From Cervus elaphus (Eukaryota > Chordata > Mammalia > Artiodactyla > Cervidae): DNA of 64,000 bases. Both the position numbers and the translations under genes were made by a program. The notes under the pieces are model-generated. The model had not been told where the DNA came from. It did not search any database and saw nothing but the letters and a program-made list of their open reading frames with translations. The stretch is from positions 61,888,001 to 61,952,000 of the forward strand of contig NC_057818.1 of NCBI RefSeq assembly GCF_910594005.1. The letters are read 5' to 3'. This document shows, piece by piece, positions 56,798 through 64,000 of the stretch (positions are counted from its first letter, which is position 1; each line of letters begins with the position of its first letter).

Positions 56798-57540
56798 CAG
56801 CCAAAAAAAAGAGCACACAAAAATCAATTGCATTTCTATACACAACAAACAATGCCAACAGAAAATTAGAGAACAATCCTATTTACTATGGGCTTCCCTG
56901 ATAGCTTAGTTGGTAAAGAATCTGCCTGCAATGCAGAAGACCCGAGTTTGATTCCTGGGTCCAGAAGATCTGCTGGAGAAGGGACAGGCTACCCACTCCA
57001 GTGTTCTTGGGCTTCCCTTGTGGCTCAGTTGGCAAAGAATCTGCCTGCAATGAGGGAGACCTGGCTTTGATCCCGGGGTTGGGAAGATCCCCTGGAGAAG
57101 GGAAAGGCTAGCCACGCCAGTATTCTGGCCTGGAGAATTCTATATTCCAGTCTAGAATTCCAGTCTATGGCCTGGACTATACAGTCCGTGGGGTCGCAAA
57201 GAGTCAGACACAACTAAGCAACTTTCACTTCACTTCACTTCCTATTTACTATAGCATCAAAAGGGGTAGAATACCTAGAAACAAATGAATCAAGGAGGTG
57301 AAAGACTTGTACATTGAAAACTAGTAAATGTTCTGAAAGAAGTCCATGGAGATAGAAAAATAAAAAGATAGCCATACTCATGGATTCGAAGATGTAATAT
57401 TCTAGAACACATTACCAAAGTGTTCTAGAGATTCAATGGAATCTATATCAAAATTTCAATGGCAATTTTTGCAGTAACAGAAAACAAAAATCATGCTAAA
57501 GTTCATAGAAAATCTCAAGGGACCCCAAAGGGCCAAAATT
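56798..57540 (+). mobile_element. L1 ORF2 fragment, shared with unit 3
   Basis: Same L1 stretch as 41,590-42,250 ('acaatgccaacagaaaatta', 'atcaaaatttcaatggcaat'), split by the dimeric Bov-tA. Confidence 0.8.
56890..57240 (+). mobile_element. Dimeric Bov-tA SINE with target duplication
   Basis: Two tRNA-like heads in tandem (starting 56,890 and about 57,009) followed by one full body and a (CACTT)n tail. A perfect 12-bp duplication CCTATTTACTAT (56,878-56,889 and 57,241-57,252) encloses the whole, so it was inserted as one unit. Confidence 0.92.
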
Positions 57541-57998
57541 TTTCAAGGAGGTGCTCATTTAGTTTTAAATGTTCTATAAAAAGTCAGAAATGATTTCCCC
57601 TCATTGGCCTCTTTTGCAGATTTTACCGTGTACTGTACATGTTAATACCTGAGGTCCACGTACGGCTTCTTTACCCTGGTTGACAGAGAGCAGACAGCGC
57701 ATCCAGATGGGCCCTAAGCAATCCCTGCTGCCCAACAGCACTGAGACCCCATCTCCAACCCGTGGGTGAGAAGCCCTGCCCAGGACGGTGCCCAGGGGAA
57801 CGTCCTCACAAGGGCCAGGTCACGGGTCATGGGGAGACGGGATCTAAGTGGAGACGACAGGCCCTGAGGGAAGGCCCCGGGTGAGTGTGCATGTGCAGGA
57901 GTCAGACAGGACACTCCAGAGTCAGACACGATTAGCGAGTCCAGAGAAGGGCATTTCAGGAAGGACAGACTGAGAATCCACTGAGAATATGACCTTAC
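57541..57998. other. Intron block shared with unit 2
   Basis: Counterpart of 11,030-11,478, clearly alike base by base over long stretches. Confidence 0.75.
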
Positions 57999-58084
57999 CT
58001 GAGAAAGAGCCACGCCTGACTCCTCTCCTTTCCTCTTCTTCAACTTCAGGGCTTCTTCCTCAGGCAACACAAGTTGTCAGAGGT
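57999..58084 (-). CDS. Start exon, unit 4, with ATG changed to GTG
   Basis: Acceptor ATGATAG before 58,084 and donor GTAAGG after 57,999 are intact. Where units 2 and 3 have ATG-GCT, this exon has GTG-GCT (58,011-58,013) followed by L-S-Q in frame with KRAB. An in-frame TGA lies further upstream in the exon and no ATG lies between. The unit either starts at the internal KRAB ATG, uses a near-cognate codon (GTG, or CTG upstream), or is no longer translated as a KRAB protein. Confidence 0.82.
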
Positions 58085-58680
58085 CTATCATGAAAGGTGA
58101 AAACATGCTGTTTAATGCTTAGAGTCAACACACCCCTTTCCTGCACCATAACCCCACACACAGGGAAGCCCTCACCATGGGGAACAGACAGTCCCCTGTG
58201 GCCACTGTCTCAGGAGGGACTCAGGACAGTCAACTCCCGCAGAGTCCAACACGGGACTTCCCCGCACTTTCCCTCGGATCACACTCCCCTCCTGGTGAGG
58301 CCTCACGTACACAGCAGCAGGGGGCACCTCAGCTGACCCCACGATCCCCTTCAGGTCACACTCCAGGCCCTGGTCCATCCCCACTCAGGGCTGAGCGCCC
58401 CCTCCTCAACCCAGATCTCAGCCCTCAGGGATGAGAGGACTCACAGTCCTGATGCTCAGTGAGGGATGCAGACTGGAATCACCTGGGGCACCTTAAACAT
58501 TATCAAGCTGTGGACCAACACAAACTACCTGAAAGGGAATCTCTGGTCAGAGGGTACAAGACATGGGTGTGCAAAATGCCTCATCAATGAAACGTGAAGT
58601 CTGGACTGAGCACCACTCAGAGGGGACAAGAGTCCTGATGCTCTGTGAGGGATACAGATTGAAATCACCTGGGGCACTGT
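58085..58680. other. Paralogue of unit 2 and 3 flanks
   Basis: Matches 11,560-11,780 and 12,677-12,930 (unit 2) and 44,756-45,300 (unit 3). Lacks the LTR present in unit 2. Confidence 0.7.
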
Positions 58681-58684
58681 TGCG

Positions 58685-58968
58685 GTCTTTTACACACCGG
58701 GACCTGGGGACTGGAGTCGACGAAAAGAGAGAAAGAGAGAGAGCAATATCCCTCGGGTTTCATGGAAAACCAATAAAGCCCATACACAGGACTTGTACCT
58801 CTCACGAAGGCACGGGGCGTCCTCTAGAAGAGGTCTTGAAAGCCCCGGCAAGAAAGTGAGCTCAGTAGGCTTCCATGCTCCGAAGTAGCCGGAGACAGAA
58901 AGGAGGACACGGGGGACCCAAGTCTCTAGTGGAACAAGGGTATTTTATTAGCAGAAATGCATGTTTAT
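58685..58968 (+). mobile_element. Unclassified insertion, possible LTR
   Basis: Not matched in units 2 and 3. Contains 'ccaataaagcccatacacag' and CpG-rich stretches ('ggcacggggcgtcctctag'). May be the end of an endogenous retroviral LTR; orientation and family uncertain. Confidence 0.35.
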
Positions 58969-59274
58969 ATATCTTCAGCAAAATGATTACTCAGCCATTA
59001 AAAAGAATGAAATTCCACCAGTTGCAACAAAATGGATAGTCTATTAAGTACAAGGTCGCTGAAGAGAGTCACTGAAGGGAATCCAAGCAGGTGATCTTTC
59101 CCATGATCTCAGTCCTGAGAACTGTGTGCAGCTCTACTCCTTACTGTATTCCAGGAACTGATAAGGAACACAGCATCCTTGAGAAATGGCACACAAAGGA
59201 AGAAAATGCAACATATTGGATTCCTTGAAGTTGAATGTCCCCTGACAGGGCACCTAAAATATACATTCACAAAA
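58969..59274. other. Intron 1 of unit 4 with L1 scrap
   Basis: 'tactcagccattaaaaagaa' near 58,990 is an L1 3' scrap; the rest is unrecognised. Confidence 0.5.
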
Positions 59275-60160
59275 TGTGCACAGGCCTTATAGATAGGAGT
59301 TTTGCAGTTCTCATCCTCACCTGCATGATTTGAGCAACTTTTGAATTTACTACATTCTAAAGCCACAAAAGCTACATCTGAAATTAATCAGCCACATCCA
59401 AAGACCTCAGCACCCATCTGGATCCAGTTCCCCTCCTACCTACACTCCTAGGTGTTTCCACTTCATTCTCTTTATCTGTTTTCCTATTTTATCTCTACTT
59501 CTGGGTCTCCTCTTTCCCCTGCTCTCCCACTGCTCCTACGCTCTCTATTTCTTCCTTCACACCTCTCCTGCCCTTGGCTGCAACCTGCAACCTGTTCCCT
59601 CTCTTGAGGCTCTCTCCCCCAAGCCTTCTCGATTGCCTACATCCCTAAGTATTTCTGCCTCTTTCGCCCCCCACCTCTGCTCCCTCTCTGTCCTCCCTTT
59701 TCCTCGGCTCTCCTTATCACCCTTTGTACTGTCCTCTCCCAGGACCACGATGCTCTGAAGGCCACTGTCTCACATTTCACCCTATCGCAGACTCTTTGTG
59801 TGAAGGGCCTCACCACTGTTACCTGTCCCCCTACTGATGATCCACGCCCCCCCTCTCTCTCTGGTGCTCTCCAACCCCTGGAGATCCAGGTTTTTATTTA
59901 TTTCTCTATTTGATTCATCTGCTCCTTTCAAGGCGTAATCGCTTTCCTTTTACAGTCTATTTACAAGTCACTCAGCCATCCTCTATGTTCCGATCTCTTC
60001 TCCTTCATTCTGTTGCCTCAAGTTTTTCCTATTTCTCTGATCCGGCTCTTCGCCTGATCGCCTAGCCCATGAATTTACAAGGATGGCCAGCCAGTAAGAT
60101 GCCCGCCTACAGCAAGAGACCATTTGCCACAGGGTAAAATTTGGCACCGAAGAACATTGG
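59275..60160. other. Pyrimidine-rich intron 1 block, unit 4
   Basis: Counterpart of 17,880-18,960 and 45,556-46,540 ('ggccttatagataggagttt' against 'agccttacagacagaagttt'). Confidence 0.65.
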
Positions 60161-60875
60161 GTGTTACAGGGCTGGCCGAGGTCACCTCCCTCTACGTGGG
60201 GTGAGAGGAAGGGCTGACGGGAAGGGGAGGTCTGCAGGGCAGGACCGGTCTGAGGAGACGCGAGGACAGAGGGGCTGGGAGAGAGAGTATCTCAGGAGCG
60301 GGGCGGGCTCTCCGGAATCCCGGGACCGTGGAGAGGGCGCGGCCTCCCCGGGAGCCGGGTGGCCGGCGCGGCCTCTAGGGGCCGAGAAGGCGAGGGCGAA
60401 GCTGCGGGGCGACGGGAATCCATTTCGCTCCAGAGGACTTTACTTGAGTGATGGGGAAAGAGGTATTAAACAGTCTTAGGCGGGAAAAGAAGTGAAAGGC
60501 GGTGTCTACCTGGACTGAAGCCAAGGGAACGGACCAGCCTCAGCGAATTCAAACACAAAGGAAAACATACCCGACGAGTATCGGCGCCGTGTGACTCTGC
60601 TTGCAGGGGAGGGCGGGGTGCTGGGATTTTAGGCCCATAGTAGCTCCGAGACCCTGACAGTGGAACAAGTGAGACCCCCTACCACTGATTTACCCTAAAA
60701 ATCATAAGTTTACGCTCTGCAGTGCGACCAGACCTCGGAGAACGTTTCCGGGTTAGACTGCGCACGCACGATGCTAGAGGCGGGACTTCCGGTTTCAGAT
60801 TATGGGCGGGGCGCTACTGGGAGGGGTGGGTCACGATGAACCCTGATCCACTCGCAGCGCCTGGAGGCGGGGCAG
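60161..60875 (-). promoter_or_regulatory. CpG-island promoter, unit 4
   Basis: CpG-dense. It carries the 21-bp shared block (60,254-60,274), an NRF1-like TGCGCACGCACG at 60,759, an ETS-like acttccgg at 60,785 and a GC box gggcggggc at 60,804. No TATA. The relative order of ETS-like site and GC box is the same as in unit 3. Confidence 0.7.
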
Positions 60876-61495
60876 GGGACTGTACTTTCTAGTATCGTGA
60901 AAACACTCATTTTAAGATCCTGTGTGAAATAGGTTTAACACCTTGTATTTGTGTCTGAAAGTAGGATGTTTCCTCCTGACAAGTTTAAAACGGTGTTAAT
61001 AAAAAGCTGTTTTTGCCAGCAGGTTTTTCTCAGGTCCCTCTCCTGAGACTCAGGCGCTTTATTCAATGGTTAGGAACAGTGGTCTCCAAGTGGTTGCTGA
61101 GGGATGCTAGCTGGCTCCTGGAACTTTCCTGCAAGTAGAATCAATTTAGGCAGTTAAAGGAACGAAGAACTGGATTTGCCTCGATAATAAAAACTAGAAT
61201 GAGAAATACAAAATGCTCCCTGGGTAGAATTCTACCCTAGAGAACAGTTTTTCCTTTCTATTCCTCATTCAGTCAGGATGAATGAGGCTGAATGACAACA
61301 CACTGTCAGTTCCAGGCACTCAGGGACTAATCCTGGAGTCTGAGTTAAGGACTAAGCCGTGTGATAATTTCCGACACTAACCATTGCTTTAAAGAGAATA
61401 AGACACGCTAAAAACAAACAAACAAACAAAACTGCTCTAAATTGCACTGTTCATTCTTTTTTCTCCAAAGTGTTTTGCCTTTGAAAACTTTTCCT
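60876..61495. other. Promoter upstream flank
   Basis: Part matches the flank of unit 1 (see 1521-1970). No gene seen. Confidence 0.5.
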
Positions 61496-61625
61496 CCCAG
61501 TGTTATTGAGATGAACTTGACATACATCACTGTATGAGATTTAGGTGTACAGCATAATGTTCTTTCATATATTGAAATAGTTATCATTAAGTCAGTAAGC
61601 ATCCATCATCCCATATAGATTCAAT
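61496..61625 (-). mobile_element. Old L1 3' region fragment
   Basis: 'tgttattgagatgaacttga', 'taggtgtacagcataatgtt'. Confidence 0.6.
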
Positions 61626-62459
61626 AAAAAAATTAAAAAAAATTTTCTGTTTATGATTCTGTCGACTTTAAAAAACACACAAACCAAGAGTTGTGAGTTG
61701 TTTCATTTCAGGCAGAATGAGGACTACAGCCAAGGGAACAAGGACTCAGAGACAGCTTCCAGGACCTGTTCTGAAGAGGTAGAGGCAGAAAGTCTGTAGA
61801 ACGGTTGTTTTGGTGAAGCAGGACACAGCTCCTTAGAGAATCTCTTAATTTACTATAAGGGATGCTGCCAAACTGATAAGTCATTCAATAAAATCAATTT
61901 TTTAAATTTACTGTTAAATTTTTGCACATTAATAGAAGTCAAGAGTCTGAAATATACAGTTATGATGTTTTCATTATGCCCATCTGAATAGCTTGGAACA
62001 GAGTGGAAAGAATAATGCAAGTACAAATTGAGTATTTAATCCTCAAATGGTACCCTGTTTGATTCCATATTTGAAAGAAATTACTACAGATTCTTTCAAT
62101 CCTGAGAACCTAATGGCGCATTGCTAACTTCTCTACTTGTAAAGTTAGAGACAGGAAAAAAGTGTTGGTGGAAGCAACAAGATTCATCGAGGGTTGACAA
62201 AGTAACTAAATTTATTAATTACAGTAGGAGACATATGAAACACTTTAAATTACACAGAAGCAAATGTAACTGCAGCAGTTAAATGTGGATCATACTCATA
62301 CAAGCAATATTCTAATGCATATATTTTCCTGTGAAGATAACTGCTCTGTTCAATCTCCAAAAATAACTCATTAAACATACAACAGTTATAACCATCCAAT
62401 GGAAAATATGACCAAGTTTTCCTCTGCATTATTTCTACCAGATAATCAGTCCCTAGTGA
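61626..62459. other. Intergenic, unrecognised
   Basis: AT-rich; no gene recognised. Confidence 0.4.
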
Positions 62460-63250
62460 CCTGTCATTTTTCCCCCATGAAGAGCCCAGTCCCTTAATGC
62501 CCTGCATGCTCTGTTCAAGGCCAGTAGGTGGAGGATTCTGTCCCATAACCCACTGTGAACTATCTACAGAAAGGCACCCTGAACACAATGAGCATGATGC
62601 AATAAGCATGATGAGTAATCATGCCCTCGTCTTACATTATTATCTGCTGCTAAGCATAATTCACACACTATTGTATAATTCAGGGTCCTCATTTTTCCAG
62701 GTAACATGAAGCTGAAGGAACCACACCTAATGGAGTCTGCCCCTTCATCTTACTGACTCCTGTCCAGAGACCATCTTCAAAGGTCTATATTGAAGGTGTA
62801 AGATCAATAGACTTCAAACTTCATGTTGAATGGCATAAACTGTAATGTAGCCTTTTCAAGAAAACTCAAAACTAATATGTATACACTGAAGATAGGGCTT
62901 CCCTTATAGCTCAGTCGGTAAAGAATCTGCCTGCAATGCAGGAGACCCGGGTTCGATTCCTGAGTCAGAAAGATCCCCTGGAGAAGGAAATGGCCACCCA
63001 CTCCAATATTCTTGCCTGGAGAATTCCATGGACAGAGGAGTTCAGCAGGCTATATAGTCCATGGAGTTGCAAGAGTCAAACACGACTTAGCGACTAAACC
63101 ACCACCACACTGAAGATAATGGGCCATTTCCACATATGTCCTTACTCTCATGTATACATTATGTCATTAAGTTTTAACATGCTGTGACTTGTAATAATTC
63201 TGTAGTATGTAATATCTCAGATTAATATGGACCATAGTTGTCCTTATTTA
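62460..63250. repeat. Paralogous block, copy C
   Basis: Counterpart of copies A (30,591-31,740) and B (48,670-49,195), interrupted by its own Bov-tA. Confidence 0.75.
62895..63106 (+). mobile_element. Bov-tA SINE with target duplication
   Basis: Complete, flanked by perfect ACACTGAAGATA (62,883-62,894 and 63,107-63,118). Confidence 0.95.
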
Positions 63251-63940
63251 TTAGGGTTATTTATTCCTAATATGTATTATTTGATGTGTGGTGTATTGTA
63301 AGAAGTGCTCAAAAAGTTACCCAAATTTATCACATATTTCCCAAATATGAATCTTATGATGTTCCCTGAGAATGCACTGTTTCTTAAAAGTGGTTCCATG
63401 TTCAGAATATCTGTATACTTTGACTTATATGAATTATCTCATTACACCAAAGGCGAGGGCACTTGATGAAAATCTTTACAGATTCATAACACTGGAAAGC
63501 ATCTTCTCCAACATGATACCTCTATGTTCCACAGCTGGGATCTTCAATTACAAGAATTAGTACACACATTATTTAGTATCAGTTCAGTTCAGTCGCTCAG
63601 TCATGTCCGACTCTTAGTATTTCTCAAAAACATGTATTCTGAAGCTTCGTGCACTATGAGGCCTGGATAAAGCTCCTGGTCTACATTTACGTGTCTTCTC
63701 TTCATGACAGACTCTCTGCTATTGCCTAATATTTGAACTCAAGGTAAAGGTTTTGCCAGACCCACAGAATTTGGGAGCAAACGCTTCAGTATGTCCCCTT
63801 ATTTGTGATCTTTGGGTAAAACCTCTGCCACATACGTTACATTTCTGTTTTCTCCAGGAATAAAGATTCTGATATCTAGTGACAAAGAACCAATAATTTG
63901 AAACTTTGCCATATTCACTGTAATTTTTTTTTTGCAATTT
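63251..63940 (-). pseudogene. Degenerate zinc-finger relic, right copy
   Basis: Minus-strand frame 63,937-63,719 reads YSEYGKVSNYWFFVTRYQ, then CNVCGRGFTQRSQIRGHTEA, then FCGSGKTFTLSSNIRQ, a row of damaged C2H2 fingers (one intact CXXC). Further left only traces remain. Paralogous to 49,440-50,450. Confidence 0.75.
63582..63618 (-). mobile_element. BovB/Bov-tA tail fragment
   Basis: Only 'cagttcagttcagtcgctca' and 'gtcatgtccgactctta' are present. Confidence 0.7.
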
Positions 63941-64000
63941 TTAAAAATTCAATTTAAAAAATTTATTTCTCAGCCACACCCTGAGGCATGTGGGATCTGA
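63928..64000 (-). mobile_element. CHR-type SINE, cut by window edge
   Basis: T-rich tail followed by 'ctcagccacaccctgaggca' and 'tgtgggatct', the inverted 3' portion of a CHR SINE. Confidence 0.65.

Noticed and set aside
57714..58070. 118-codon minus-strand frame starting upstream of the unit 4 start exon
   Set aside because: It begins at a GTG and runs past the splice donor into the intron; only its last residues before the donor are exon.

Overview
The window comes from a bovid (cattle-like ruminant) nuclear genome. It is packed with repeats found only or mainly in ruminants: Bov-tA and Bov-A2 SINEs, BovB (RTE) LINEs, CHR-type tRNA-Glu SINEs and ruminant L1. Its genes are mammalian KRAB C2H2 zinc-finger genes. 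The linker between KRAB and fingers resembles the zinc-finger family clustered on human 19q13.4, so a cattle chromosome 18 location is likely; that is inference, not shown by the sequence.

All genes recognised lie on the minus strand, and the locus is a decayed tandem array. Each unit reads right to left as: CpG-rich promoter, short exon carrying the start codon (M-A-L/F-S-Q), 127-bp KRAB-A exon, then one long exon with linker and fingers. Unit 4: promoter ~60.2-60.9 kb, start exon 58.0 kb, KRAB 56.1 kb, fingers 52.9-51.6 kb. Unit 3: promoter ~46.6-47.2 kb, start exon 44.7 kb, KRAB 40.5 kb, fingers 33.1-32.06 kb. Unit 2: promoter ~19.0-19.65 kb, start exon 11.5 kb, KRAB 7.7 kb, fingers 5.0-2.85 kb. 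Unit 1: only a GC-rich promoter-like stretch at ~1.23-1.52 kb; its gene would lie off the left edge. Very degenerate finger relics lie at 49.4-50.45 kb and 63.25-63.94 kb. A related non-coding block recurs at 30.6-31.7, 48.67-49.2 and 62.46-63.25 kb.

No unit is cleanly intact. Unit 4 is the best preserved: KRAB-A and a 9-finger frame are open, but the start ATG shared by the other units reads GTG. Unit 2 has intact ATG and KRAB, but the linker carries a +1 and a later -1 indel and the finger array is interrupted by an L1 fragment. Its uninterrupted frame would encode only a 96-residue KRAB-only protein. Unit 3 is a pseudogene, with two stops in KRAB, linker deletion, no acceptor AG where expected, an in-frame stop and a BovB junction cutting the array.

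The space between exons is almost all mobile DNA. Notable structures are a 5'-inverted (twin-primed) BovB inside an L1 (24.8-29.56 kb), an ~850-bp polyadenylated retrocopy inside another BovB with a 15-bp target duplication (42.87-43.72 kb), a retroviral LTR in the gene's orientation just upstream of the unit 2 start exon (11.8-12.68 kb), and an ATP5MG processed pseudogene (50.46-50.94 kb). At 15.6-15.7 kb a 46-bp duplication carries two 16-17 bp matches to the Tn5 mosaic end, which looks like a library or assembly artefact rather than bovine DNA.
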